A stretch of DNA of 35,395 nucleotides from DATFGK01 sp046712825 (GTDB lineage: Bacteria; Actinomycetota; AC-67). Below, one piece after another: positions 22,481 to 31,037 of the stretch; the stretch's first letter is position 1; every line of letters starts with the position of its first letter. Below the pieces are notes generated by a model. That model was not told the origin of the DNA. It ran no database searches and saw only the letters and a list, made by a program, of their open reading frames with translations. The position numbers and the translations under genes were made by a program. The stretch lies in the NCBI GenBank assembly GCA_046712825.1, contig JBKKCR010000072.1, positions 1 to 35,395 of the forward strand, given 5' to 3'.

Positions 22481-23884
22481 ATGGATCAACGACCCAGACA
22501 GGACCAGATCCAACGTGCCCGCTGGCAACTATGGGCGGTCACGTTCGCGATCCTGGGCAGCCTTGCGGCCGTCGTCGTCTTCGTCTCCTCGGGAAGCCAG
22601 GATGCGAACGGCGACGTGCTCCCGCAGGGAACCCTCCGCATCGCGCTCCTCGGCCTGATCGCCGCGTTCGTGTTGTATGCCGTCGACCGGGAGCGGAACC
22701 TGAGGCGGCTCGGCGACCGGCTCACCGAGGAGCAGATCGAAAGCGCGAAGCTCAATACCCGCCTCCACTACCTGTCAGAGCTGCAACGCGAGCGAGACAC
22801 GAACGCCGCCCTACTCGACGGCGCCGCCGATGGGATCGCCGTCGTGGACGCCGATCTGCGCCTCCTCCGTTTCAACACCGCGATGCACGCCCTTTCGGGG
22901 CGCGCCCCGAGCCGCGTGCTCGGCGGTTTCGCTCCGGTCGTGCTGCAGTTCTCAACGGCCGACGACACCAAGCTCGAAGGAGACGCGTACCCACTGGCGG
23001 CGGTCCTGAGGGAAGGCGTATCGCGGCCGGCCACCGAGCTGATGATCCGCCAGCCCGATGGCGAGCAGCGCTGGGTTTCCGCGACCTTCTCCCCCATCCT
23101 CGACCCTGCGACGTCGCAACCGATCCTCGCGCTGGCGATCCTCCGGGACATCTCGGCGCAGAAGGACATCGATCAGATGCAACGCGACTTCGTGTGGATC
23201 GTGTCGCACGAGCTACGCGCCCCGCTCACCGCGATCCGTGGGTTCGCCAAGACGCTCGTCGTCAAGGACCAAGAGTTGAGCCCTCAGACCAGACGCGAGT
23301 TCTTGATCACGGTCAACGAGCAGGCCGAACGCCTCGCGCGGCTCGTCGACGACCTTCTCCAAGTGTCCCGGATCGAGTCCAAGCGGGTGCGCGTCGAGTG
23401 GACCGAGGTCTCGCTGAGCCGCATGGTGCCGGATCTGATCGGCCAGTTCCACAGCAAGTGGGGAGCTCGCCGGATCCTGGTCGACCTGGACCCGGCGCTT
23501 CCTTTGCTGCGCGTCGACCACGCGAAGCTCGAGGAGGTCTTCATAAATCTGATCGACAACGCCGTGAAGTACTCGCCCGAACACACGCCGATCCGGATCA
23601 CCGCCACGGCCTCCGGCGAAGAGGTCGAAGTCGCGATCTCCGACCGCGGGTTCGGGATCGCACCGGAAGACGCGGCCAACCTGTTCCAGAAGTTCCAGCG
23701 CATCACCACGAACGAGACGCGCGACATCGCAGGAACGGGTCTCGGGCTGTACATCGTGAAGGGGCTCGTGGAGGCGCACGGCGGTCGCGTATGGGTCGCC
23801 AGTACTCCCGGGGCCGGCTCGACGTTCACGTTCACTGTTCCGCGCGCCCGAACCATGCCCGTGCGACAGGAAGCCCACGCGTGA
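22481..23884 (+). CDS. membrane sensor histidine kinase with PAS domain
   Basis: The 467-residue protein has two transmembrane helices (about 17-36 and 53-69) with a very short outside loop, a helical linker, a PAS domain (about 106-228; DGAADGIAVVDADLRLLRFN), a HisKA domain with the phospho-acceptor H243 in SHELRAPLT, and a HATPase with NLIDNAVKYS (N box), DRGFGIA (G1) and GTGLGLYIVKG (G2). It should autophosphorylate on H243; the PAS or membrane region senses an unknown signal. The ATG at 22481 was preferred because GGA lies six bases upstream and it gives a compact N-terminus; ATGs at 22415 and 22445 are in frame. Its last codons overlap the next kinase start (GTGA). No response regulator is nearby. 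Confidence 0.9.
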   Translation: MDQRPRQDQIQRARWQLWAVTFAILGSLAAVVVFVSSGSQDANGDVLPQGTLRIALLGLIAAFVLYAVDRERNLRRLGDRLTEEQIESAKLNTRLHYLSELQRERDTNAALLDGAADGIAVVDADLRLLRFNTAMHALSGRAPSRVLGGFAPVVLQFSTADDTKLEGDAYPLAAVLREGVSRPATELMIRQPDGEQRWVSATFSPILDPATSQPILALAILRDISAQKDIDQMQRDFVWIVSHELRAPLTAIRGFAKTLVVKDQELSPQTRREFLITVNEQAERLARLVDDLLQVSRIESKRVRVEWTEVSLSRMVPDLIGQFHSKWGARRILVDLDPALPLLRVDHAKLEEVFINLIDNAVKYSPEHTPIRITATASGEEVEVAISDRGFGIAPEDAANLFQKFQRITTNETRDIAGTGLGLYIVKGLVEAHGGRVWVASTPGAGSTFTFTVPRARTMPVRQEAHA

Positions 23885-25962
23885 AACGCCTGCGAGCAAT
23901 TCAGCCGCTCCAGTCCTCGTCTTACGTCTCCTCCGAGGAGCTCGCGGCGTTCATCGAGGCGAGTCGCGCCGCCAACGAACCCGTCGATCTGCCAACACGG
24001 CTCGATGTGATCCTCTCTGCTGCGCTGCGTCTTCTCGGCGGCGACGAAGGCTCCATCCAGCTGCTCGACGACGGCGGAACGACGCTCAAGATCGTCGCGG
24101 CACAGGGCATCCCGGAGTCGGTTGTGGAGACGTCACGTGTCCCGGTCGGGCAGGGGATCTCCGGCCAGGTCGTCGCGACCGGCAAGGCCCTCCTGCTTCC
24201 GTCCGCGGTCGACGTCGAACGCTTCGCCGGCTACGAGGAGAAGGAGCGACAGATCCACGGCGCGGTGTGCGTCCCCCTCCGCGGCCGGGGACGGACGCTC
24301 GGCGTACTCAACGTGAACATCATGGCGCCCGGCCGCCGCTTCACCGAGCACGACCTTCACCTCGCGACACTATTCGCGGAGAACGCCGCGCTCGCGATCC
24401 AGAACTCGAAGTTGCTGGGCGACGCCGAGCGGTACGCACACGAGCTCGAGGGATTGCGTGGAGCGAGCGTCCGCCTGGCGTCGTCTTTGAAGATCGAGGA
24501 GGTAGGCGACGCAGCGCTCGGCGAGGCGTTGACGCTCGCCGACTCCAACGCCGGATTCCTGGTGCTCGCCGGCGGGGTCGGCCGCGCGCTCGAGCTCGCC
24601 CGATATCGCGGGCTCTCGCGGTCGGGATTGCGCGACGTGATCTCCGCTCCCGGCTTCCGGACGTGCTTCGAACGGACCGACGCGATCGTCGTTCGACAGG
24701 TCTCGTCGGATCCGGTGTTCGCCCCGCTGGCTCCGGATCTGGGCAACCTTCCCCTCGCGCTGGTCCCGCTTCGTAGCGCCGAGGGCTCGGCCGGCGGCCT
24801 GCTCGGTGTGGCGCTCACCGACGGCGACGATCCGCGGGTGCTTCGGACGGTATCCACGTTCGCGCTCGAGGCGGGCCTCGCCCTGACGAACGCGATGCTC
24901 TATAGAGAGATCCTGACCCGCGAGGAGGAGCTCGAGACGATCGTGTTCTCGGTTCCGCTTCCGATCCTTCTCGTCGACGACCACGGCTTGTTCCGCGCGA
25001 TCAATCCCGCCGCCGCCGAGACCTTCCGCATCTCTCCAGACTTCGAGCTGGGACAGCCGGCGCGCGGGAAACTGCCGCAGCCGATCGAAGAGATCCTGCT
25101 CGACGAGACGGACGACGTCCTTCGCGAGGTGATCCTTTCCGCGGACGGCGATCCGCGTTCCTTCCGCGCCCGCGCGTCCCGCGTCTCGGTCGGAAAGGCG
25201 AAGGGCGGACGCGTGCTCGTGCTCGACGACGTGACGGCCGAGCGGGAACTCGAGCAGCGCAAGGCCGACTTCCTGGCCGTGATCGGGCACGAGCTCCGGA
25301 CGCCGCTCACGATCATCAAGGGCTTCTCCTCGACGTTGCGGAGGCGCGGACATGAGATGGACGACGAATCGCGCGCCGACGCGCTCGAACGGGTCGGCGT
25401 CCAGGCGGAGCGGCTCGAGCGGTTGATCGAGGACCTGCTCTACGTGTCGCGGATCGAGACGGCCCGGCCGCCGCTGCACGTGGCGTGGGACGACCTCGTC
25501 GAGGTCTGCACCAACGTGATCGACGAGTTCCGACGCCGCGACCTCTCGCGGCCGATCTCGTTGCGGACGCCGATTCCGCAGGCACCGCTGCAGATGGACC
25601 GCACGAAGGTCGAGCAGATCCTGTACCACTTGATCGACAACGCGCTGAAGTATTCGGATGCAGGCACGCCCGTCACGGTCGAGCTGACTCCGGCGGACGA
25701 GGAGCTCCGCGTTACCGTGATCGACGCCGGTGTGGGCATCTTCTCCGGCGACCTGCCGCGCTTGTTCCGCGCGTTCGGACAGCTCGACTCCCGCTCGACG
25801 CGACGGCACGGCGGCACGGGCGTCGGACTCTACGTTTGCAAGACGCTGGTCGACACGCTCGGGGGGCGGATCTGGGCCGACTCGACGCTCGGCAAGGGAT
25901 CCAAGTTCTCCTTCACGATCCCGAAGGTGCCGCCCGTCGTCTCACCGCCCGAAGCTCCTTAG
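23881..25962 (+). CDS. soluble hybrid-sensor histidine kinase (GAF-GAF-PAS-HisKA-HATPase)
   Basis: The 693-residue protein lacks transmembrane helices and is cytoplasmic. Domains in order: GAF (about 37-180; VGQGISGQVVATGK, GVLNVNIMAPGRRFTEHDL), a second diverged GAF (about 200-340), PAS (about 352-455), HisKA with H470 in IGHELRTPLTIIKG, and HATPase with LIDNALKYSD, DAGVGI and GGTGVGLYVCK. The GTG start at 23881 overlaps the preceding kinase stop by four bases, so the two are translationally coupled and probably form one signalling unit, perhaps a heterodimer or two inputs into one distant response regulator. It has no receiver domain. The 3' end overlaps the convergent pafC stop by four bases. 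The signals are unknown; GAF domains often bind cyclic nucleotides or sense redox. Confidence 0.9.
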   Translation: MKRLRAIQPLQSSSYVSSEELAAFIEASRAANEPVDLPTRLDVILSAALRLLGGDEGSIQLLDDGGTTLKIVAAQGIPESVVETSRVPVGQGISGQVVATGKALLLPSAVDVERFAGYEEKERQIHGAVCVPLRGRGRTLGVLNVNIMAPGRRFTEHDLHLATLFAENAALAIQNSKLLGDAERYAHELEGLRGASVRLASSLKIEEVGDAALGEALTLADSNAGFLVLAGGVGRALELARYRGLSRSGLRDVISAPGFRTCFERTDAIVVRQVSSDPVFAPLAPDLGNLPLALVPLRSAEGSAGGLLGVALTDGDDPRVLRTVSTFALEAGLALTNAMLYREILTREEELETIVFSVPLPILLVDDHGLFRAINPAAAETFRISPDFELGQPARGKLPQPIEEILLDETDDVLREVILSADGDPRSFRARASRVSVGKAKGGRVLVLDDVTAERELEQRKADFLAVIGHELRTPLTIIKGFSSTLRRRGHEMDDESRADALERVGVQAERLERLIEDLLYVSRIETARPPLHVAWDDLVEVCTNVIDEFRRRDLSRPISLRTPIPQAPLQMDRTKVEQILYHLIDNALKYSDAGTPVTVELTPADEELRVTVIDAGVGIFSGDLPRLFRAFGQLDSRSTRRHGGTGVGLYVCKTLVDTLGGRIWADSTLGKGSKFSFTIPKVPPVVSPPEAP

Positions 25963-26939
25963 GCGCCGTAGCGTCCGAGCGCTCCTTTCGCGGTTTCGCG
26001 CACGCGTTCCGCCAGCTCCGGAGGGCCCACGACGCGGACGTCTGCCCCCAGCCGGAGCACCAATCGCGCGAGCCACTGGAAGTGCGCCGTTCGCAAGATC
26101 ATCCGCGTCCAGCCGTCGGGCAGTGGGTCGGCTCGATCGTGCGGCGTGATCTCACGGACCCAGCCGGCAGCCGGCGCCAAATCGAGCGTGACCTCGACGT
26201 CGTGCGAGGACGGCACGAAGAGCGGCCCTCGCGCGACACTCGCTGCGTCGAAGCCGCTCGGCGGCTCGAACGTCTCATCGGTGACCGTCATCTCCTTGAT
26301 CCGATCGACGCGGAAGACGCGCTGCTCCTGCGAGGACTGGTCGTGCGCGGAGACGTACCAGTTTCCGAGCGCGCCGAACACGACGTACGGATCGATCTCT
26401 CGCTCCGAGATCTCGTCGCGACCGAACGAGTAATAAGTGATCTTGAGCCGTCGGCGATCGGCGATCGCCTCCCGAAGGTCGGCGAGCATCGGCTCGGCCC
26501 CCGTCCCCTCGAGCTCGACGGCCACCCGCTCGGCGAGCGCGGCCGCGGCTGCCGCCTCCTCGGGTGAGAGAGCGGCCTCGAGCTTCTCGAGCCCGCGCTG
26601 CAACGAGTCGGCTTCGAAAACGCCCTCGAGTCGAGCGAGCGCGCGGCCGGTGACGAGGAGTCGCACCGCTTCCCAGCGGGTGAGCCGCATCGGACGTGCC
26701 AGGTAGTCCGCTTCCTCGATCACGACCTGATCGCCTTCGATGTAGGCGACGATCAAGTCGCCGGGACCGAACGGTGGCAGGCCGCACATGAAGAGGAGAT
26801 CGAGATCCGCCGCGAGCTCCTCGCGCGTGATCTTGAACCGCCCGCACACCTCGGCCACCGTGACGCCGGTGTGCGCCATGACCCAGGGGACCAAGGACAG
26901 GAGACGCTCGAGGCGCGGGCTCGCGGCGACGCGCGGCAT
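25959..26939 (-). CDS. pafC: WYL-domain transcriptional regulator PafC
   Basis: The 326-residue protein has an N-terminal winged helix-turn-helix (RLERLLSLVPWVMAHTG, TVAEVCGRFKITREELAADL) and a central WYL domain (RRLKITYYSFGRDEISEREIDPYVVFGALGNWYVSAHD), followed by the WCX extension. In mycobacteria PafB and PafC form a heterodimeric activator of the LexA-independent DNA-damage response and lie beside the Pup ligase gene. Here the ATG directly abuts the pafB stop (TGAATG), so the pair is co-translated and presumably works as a heterodimer. In other actinobacteria tatA follows; here the gene instead converges with the histidine-kinase operon and tatA is 12.7 kb away. Confidence 0.9.
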   Translation of the reverse strand: MPRVAASPRLERLLSLVPWVMAHTGVTVAEVCGRFKITREELAADLDLLFMCGLPPFGPGDLIVAYIEGDQVVIEEADYLARPMRLTRWEAVRLLVTGRALARLEGVFEADSLQRGLEKLEAALSPEEAAAAAALAERVAVELEGTGAEPMLADLREAIADRRRLKITYYSFGRDEISEREIDPYVVFGALGNWYVSAHDQSSQEQRVFRVDRIKEMTVTDETFEPPSGFDAASVARGPLFVPSSHDVEVTLDLAPAAGWVREITPHDRADPLPDGWTRMILRTAHFQWLARLVLRLGADVRVVGPPELAERVRETAKGALGRYGA

Positions 26940-27905
26940 TCAGGCCTCCGCGGCGATCGTCGTGGCGGCGCGCAAGCGCTCGATGGCCTCAGCGCGAAGA
27001 TCATCGGGCTCGAGGACGACGGCATCCTCCCCGAAGCCCAGGATCCAGGAGAGGAACACCTTGCGATCGTCGAACGGCAACGTGACCTCCACCCACGCGT
27101 CCTCCCGTACGACCGCCGGCTCGGCTCCGGTGCGGCGCGCGACCCACCACGCTGCGTCGGGCGCGAAGGCGACGCGCGCCTCCGACCCGCCCTCGCCCCA
27201 CGGCCCACGGGGGATCTCGGTCGAGACGCCCTGAGGCGTCTCGAAGTCAGGATCCTTCCCCGCCGCGACACTCACACGGCCATCGATCCGTTCGAGCTTG
27301 AAGTGTCGGATCTCGTTCCGATCGTGGTCGAAGCCGGCGAGGTACCACGCGCCGCGATGCCGGAGCCCGTAGGGGTCGATGCTCCGCTCGTGCGCTTCTC
27401 CCCCGCCGCCGGTGCGGTAGCGGAAGGCCACACGCTTGCGGCGCTCGATCGCGTCGAAGAGGGCGCCGAGCACCGGAGCCGAGGCGTCGACCCGCGTGCG
27501 GAACCACGATCCCCCGTCGGCCGTTTCCTCGCTCGCACCGGCCGCGAGCGAAAGCTTCATCAGAGCCCGATCCGGATCGCCCGGAACGGCTTGCCCCTCC
27601 CAGGCTTGCGCGGCGAGCAACAGCGCCGCGCGCTCGTCCGCCGTCAGATCGAGCTCGGGGATCGTCGCCGCTTCCTTTCGGATGCGGTAGCCCTCGTCGC
27701 CCTCCCAGGCGTCCGCCGACAGGAGCTCGAGCGGAAGGCCGAGCTCGCGGATCTCCTCCTTGTCGCGCTCGAACATGCGGCGGAAGGCGACGTCGCCCTC
27801 CCCGTAGCCGGGGATCTTGGCGCGGATCTCGTCTGGGCTGACCGGACGGCGCGTCTCGAGGAGCAGCGCGATGAGGTTGAGCAGGCGTTCGGTCTTGTCG
27901 GCCAC
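26940..27905 (-). CDS. pafB: WYL-domain transcriptional regulator PafB
   Basis: The 321-residue protein starts with a winged helix-turn-helix (TERLLNLIALLLETRRPVSP, DVAFRRMFERDKEEIRELG) and has a WYL domain (KRVAFRYRTGGGGEAHERSI, DPYGLRHRGAWYLAGFDHDR) and a C-terminal extension with FLSWILGFGEDAVVLEP. By family it is the partner of PafC in the PafBC regulator of DNA-damage genes. The start is the GTG at 27905; TAGCAT lies six bases upstream, so the mRNA is probably leaderless. It abuts pafC. The separation from pafA by three plus-strand genes is unusual compared with mycobacteria. Confidence 0.9.
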   Translation of the reverse strand: MADKTERLLNLIALLLETRRPVSPDEIRAKIPGYGEGDVAFRRMFERDKEEIRELGLPLELLSADAWEGDEGYRIRKEAATIPELDLTADERAALLLAAQAWEGQAVPGDPDRALMKLSLAAGASEETADGGSWFRTRVDASAPVLGALFDAIERRKRVAFRYRTGGGGEAHERSIDPYGLRHRGAWYLAGFDHDRNEIRHFKLERIDGRVSVAAGKDPDFETPQGVSTEIPRGPWGEGGSEARVAFAPDAAWWVARRTGAEPAVVREDAWVEVTLPFDDRKVFLSWILGFGEDAVVLEPDDLRAEAIERLRAATTIAAEA

Positions 27906-27911
27906 GCCTCG

Positions 27912-27917
27912 ATGCTA
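27912..27917 (-). promoter_or_regulatory. -10 box of a probable leaderless pafB promoter
   Basis: TAGCAT on the minus strand lies six bases before the pafB GTG, so transcription should start at or beside the start codon. No Shine-Dalgarno sequence is possible upstream. Confidence 0.45.
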
Positions 27918-27956
27918 ACGGCAGGTGATGCGACGCGTGGTGAAGAACCCTGTGAC

Positions 27957-28847
27957 GTGGGATCCTTCCGGAGACTCGGCCTGGTGGTGGCCGGCACGAT
28001 CCTGGCGGCCGCAACGAGCGGCACGCCGGCTACCGCATCCGGGACACGCTACCTCGACCCCGTCTTCACGACCGTTACCGTCGCGCGCGATCTCGTCTAC
28101 GGCTCCGCGGTCGACAACTTCGGCGACGACCAAGCGCTCGCGCTCGCCCTCGACCTCTACGAGCCGGGCGGCGACGATGCCGCCGCACGGCCGGTCATCA
28201 TCTGGGCGCACGGAGGCGGCTTCACCGGAGGCGCGAAGGACGACGCCTTCCTCGTCTCGCTTGCAACCCGCTTCGCGCAGCGAGGCTATGTGACCGCCTC
28301 GATCTCGTATCGCATCAGGCCGCCGGGGACACCGGGATCGCCGACCTTCCTCGACCTGGTCGTCGGCTCGCTCGCCGGAAGCCTTCCGGACGCGATGCAC
28401 GACGCACAACACGACATGCAAGCCGCGGTGCGATGGTTCCGTGCGAACGCCGAGGGATTGCGGGTCGATCCCGAGCGGATCGTCGTGGCGGGGTTCTCCG
28501 CCGGAGCCAACATGGCGCTCGAGTCCGCCTTCAACCCCGACGATCCCGGCGACTCGGGAAACGAAGGCTGGCCGTCGGAGGTATCCGCTGCCGTGTCGAT
28601 CTCCGGCGGCGCCGACCTCCGCCGCATCGAGACGGCACCGCCGCCGATCGCATTGTTCAACGGCACGCATGACACGACCGCGCCGTACCCGGTCGCGCTC
28701 GAAACCTGCGCCGGGATCGTGATCCACTCGGGGGTCTGCTCGCTCACGACGTACCTGAGCGGCGAGCACGACCTCTCCCCGGAGGAGGGCGACATCGTGC
28801 GCCGGACGGCGGCCTTCCTCTGTACGCACGTCGCGGACTGCGGCTGA
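27957..28847 (+). CDS. secreted alpha/beta-hydrolase (esterase/lipase, HGGG type)
   Basis: The protein of about 296 residues has a signal peptide (SFRRLGLVVAGTILAAATSG, cleavage near ATASG) and an alpha/beta-hydrolase domain of the carboxylesterase/BD-FAE kind: WAHGGGFTGG (HGGG at 85-88, oxyanion hole), GFSAG (179-183, nucleophile S181), an acid in FNGTHDTTAPY and a His in LSGEHDLSPEEG. The catalytic triad is therefore complete. The GTG at 27957 was preferred because the upstream ATG (27912) lies on the divergent pafB promoter; the choice is not certain. It is probably secreted or periplasm-like; the ester substrate is unknown. It faces away from pafB and is followed by the DUF3866 gene. Confidence 0.8.
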   Translation: MGSFRRLGLVVAGTILAAATSGTPATASGTRYLDPVFTTVTVARDLVYGSAVDNFGDDQALALALDLYEPGGDDAAARPVIIWAHGGGFTGGAKDDAFLVSLATRFAQRGYVTASISYRIRPPGTPGSPTFLDLVVGSLAGSLPDAMHDAQHDMQAAVRWFRANAEGLRVDPERIVVAGFSAGANMALESAFNPDDPGDSGNEGWPSEVSAAVSISGGADLRRIETAPPPIALFNGTHDTTAPYPVALETCAGIVIHSGVCSLTTYLSGEHDLSPEEGDIVRRTAAFLCTHVADCG

Positions 28848-28871
28848 CCCGCGGGGTCATCGACCGGGGGG

Positions 28872-28877
28872 TAGGCT
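28872..28877 (+). promoter_or_regulatory. -10 box of a probable leaderless promoter for the DUF3866 gene
   Basis: TAGGCT ends exactly seven bases before the ATG at 28885, the same geometry as at 29964-29969, 7910-7915 and 32404-32409. Confidence 0.5.
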
Positions 28878-28884
28878 CACCTCG

Positions 28885-29943
28885 ATGATCCGCATACGGC
28901 GCGGCGTGGCCATAGAGGTCGAGCGTGCCCGGCCGGGCGTTCTCTCGATCCTCGTCGAAGTCGAGGGCTCGAAGCAGCGCGCGATCGCCTTCGAGGACCT
29001 CTGCGGCCCGGTGCGTCCCGGCGACCGTCTGGTCCTGAACACGGGCGCGGTCGCGCTCGGGCTCGGCACCGGAGGCGTCCATTTCGTCATCTCGGTCGAG
29101 GGCGGTGTGGATCTCGACGGCCCGGAACACGGCGGGCACGCGATGAAGCTCCGTTACACACCGCTGCAACACGCGGTGCTCCCCGTCGAGGAATCGCACC
29201 GCGAGGCCATGGATGCCTTCGGCGGCCTCGAGGGGGCGCCGGTCGTAGTGGCCGGGCTGCACAGCGCTCTAGCGGCGGCCGTCGTCGCCGCAAAGGCCAT
29301 CCGACCCGATGTGCGCGTCGCGTACGTCATGACGGAGGGCGGGGCGCTGCCGATCGCGTTCAGCGAGACGGTCGCCGCGCTGAAGGATGTCGGCCTGCTC
29401 GCGGTCACGATCACGTGCGGGCAGGCGTTCGGCGGCGATCTCGAAGCCGTCAACAAGTTCTCGGGCATCGTCGCCGCGCGCGTCGTGGCGAACGCCGACC
29501 TCGTGATCGTGGCGCCCGGGCCGGGCCACCTCGGCACCGCATCCCGGTTCGGCTTCGCCTCGATCGAGACCGGCGAGGTTGTGAACGCCGTCGCGCGGCT
29601 CATGGGCCGGCCGATCGTCGCGCCGCGGATCTCCTTCTCGGATCCTCGCGATCGTCATAGAGGCGTGTCGCACCACACACTCGCCGCCCTCCGGTTCGCC
29701 GCTCTGGTGCCGTCGGTCATCGCGATGCCGACCCTGGAACCCGACCGTGCTGAGCTGGTGCAGCGGCAGCTGGCCGAAGCGGGGCTGCACGAGTTCGCGG
29801 AGTTCGACGTCGACCTAGGGCCGGCCGAAGAAGCCCTGCGCGCTTCTCCAGTGCCGTTGCGAACGATGGGCCGGTCGTTCAACGAGGATCCCGACGCCTT
29901 CCGCGCGTCTGCCGCCGCGGCCGTCCTCGCGCTCCGCGGATGA
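28885..29943 (+). CDS. DUF3866 family protein
   Basis: The 352-residue protein matches the actinobacterial DUF3866 family as I recall it: an N-terminal beta-rich part (GDRLVLNTGAVALGLGTGG), MKLRYTPLQHAVLPVEE, then an alpha/beta part with GLHSALAAAVVAAKA, AYVMTEGGALPIAFS, TITCGQAFGGDLEAVN, APGPGHLGTASRFGF and SFSDPRDRHRGVSHHT. The Gly-rich loops and the Asp/Arg/His cluster look like an active or binding site, but no reaction is known to me. There is no signal peptide. The gene lies among the paf genes; the following selenoprotein gene has its own promoter box 20 bases after this stop codon. Confidence 0.82.
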   Translation: MIRIRRGVAIEVERARPGVLSILVEVEGSKQRAIAFEDLCGPVRPGDRLVLNTGAVALGLGTGGVHFVISVEGGVDLDGPEHGGHAMKLRYTPLQHAVLPVEESHREAMDAFGGLEGAPVVVAGLHSALAAAVVAAKAIRPDVRVAYVMTEGGALPIAFSETVAALKDVGLLAVTITCGQAFGGDLEAVNKFSGIVAARVVANADLVIVAPGPGHLGTASRFGFASIETGEVVNAVARLMGRPIVAPRISFSDPRDRHRGVSHHTLAALRFAALVPSVIAMPTLEPDRAELVQRQLAEAGLHEFAEFDVDLGPAEEALRASPVPLRTMGRSFNEDPDAFRASAAAAVLALRG

Positions 29944-29963
29944 TCGTTCTCCCGCCGCTGCGC

Positions 29964-29969
29964 TAGCCT
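29964..29969 (+). promoter_or_regulatory. -10 box of a probable leaderless promoter for the selenoprotein gene
   Basis: TAGCCT ends exactly seven bases before the GTG at 29977. No Shine-Dalgarno sequence is present, which supports both the GTG start and a leaderless transcript. Confidence 0.5.
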
Positions 29970-29976
29970 GCTCGTT

Positions 29977-31035
29977 GTGATCCTCGAGTCGCTAGACGTC
30001 GACGTCGCCGAGCTCGAGCGCCGGACCGGCTGGGCGCTCAAGCCGCAGGGCGCGTGCAAGGCCGAGCTCTGCGTGCCGATGCCGGCGCATCAGGGCGGGA
30101 CGATCCATGCGAACGTCGTCTCCGAGCGGCTCGGGATGGCGCTCGTGGAAGACGCCGAGCACGGCCTGTGGGCGCTCGGGCCCGACACCGTCGCAGGGCG
30201 AGCGCTCGCGAGCGCCGAAGCGCCAGAGCTCGATCTTCCGGACTGGCATGGGGAAGCGTTCCGCCTCTCTTCTCTCCGCGGCATGAAGGTTCTTCTGCTC
30301 GCTTGGGCGTCGTGGTGAGGGTGTCGCTTCGACCTGCCGGTCTGGCAGGAATTGCGCAAGGAGCTCCACCCGAAGGGCCTCGAGATCGTCACGGTCGCGC
30401 TCGACGTCGGCGGGATCGACGCCGCGACGCCGTTCATCGAGCGCGCCGAGCCTGAGCATCCGTCGCTGATCGACCAAGCCCATTCGCTCGACGAGCTCTT
30501 CGGTGTCGTCAATGTGCCGACCGGGATCTGGATCGACGAGGGCGGGATGATCGTGCGACCGCCGGAGGCGGCGTGGCCGGGCAAGGCGGTGTTCCGGAAG
30601 ATGATCCCCAAGGAGCTTCCACCCGACACGGATCCGTGGGTTGTGAAGGCGTTGGATGTAACGAGAAGGATCCCAACGGCTCCCGAGAAGTACGTCGAGG
30701 CGCTGCGCGATTGGGTCGATCGTGGCGCCGAGAGTCCGCACGCACTCTCTCCCGAGGAGGTGCTCGCGCGCTCACGCCCCCGGCCACCCGAGGCCGGCCT
30801 CGCCGCCGCTCATTTCGAGCTCGGCCAGCATCTGCACCGCGCCGGCTTCCCGGACGACGCCGTTCCGTACTTCCGGGAGGCGCACCGGCTCCAGCCGGAC
30901 AACTGGACCTACAAGCGGCAAGCGTGGTCGTTCGCCGACCCGCTGCAGCGCCCGAACGACGTGTACGAAGGCGACTGGGCCGGCGACGTCGAGAAGTCGG
31001 GCCCGGAGAACTACTACGTCCTGCCGGACTTCTAG
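29977..31035 (+). CDS. thioredoxin-fold (ResA/AhpC-like) selenoprotein, in-frame UGA read as selenocysteine
   Basis: One frame of 353 codons carries a single internal TGA (30316-30318, residue 114). The text around it, LLLAWASW-UGA-GCRFDLPVWQ, is the redox-motif site of ResA/TlpA/AhpC proteins, with Sec in place of the first Cys and Cys116 as partner; WAxxUGC is a pattern I recall for a ResA-like selenoprotein family. Downstream, VNVPTGIWID supplies the cis-Pro loop, and a C-terminal helical TPR-like part (FELGQHLHRAGFPDDAVPYF) follows. A SECIS-like hairpin starts 14 bases after the UGA. The N-terminal 85 residues are a separate domain I do not recognise. There is no signal peptide, so it is cytosolic, perhaps a thiol peroxidase or reductase. 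Automatic callers will split it into 29977-30318 and 30352-31035. It requires selA, selB, selC and selD elsewhere. Confidence 0.88.
30333..30349 (+). promoter_or_regulatory. bacterial SECIS-like hairpin
   Basis: CCTGCC (30333-30338) pairs perfectly with GGCAGG (30344-30349) around the loop GGTCT (30339-30343). The loop begins 21 bases after the UGA, inside the range accepted for bacterial SECIS elements, and GGUCU matches the SelB-recognised apical loop of the E. coli fdhF SECIS (AGGUCU). It lies inside the coding sequence, as all bacterial SECIS do. Confidence 0.75.
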
Positions 31036-31037
31036 CG

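Noticed and set aside
30352..31035. Separate gene starting inside the thioredoxin-fold region
   Set aside because: It is in the same frame as 29977-30318, lacks its own promoter or ribosome-binding site, and would begin after the redox motif; reading the TGA as selenocysteine explains it better.
29977..31035. Pseudogene with a nonsense mutation
   Set aside because: Possible, but the TGA sits precisely at the catalytic Cys position, the rest is intact, and a SECIS-like hairpin follows at the right distance.
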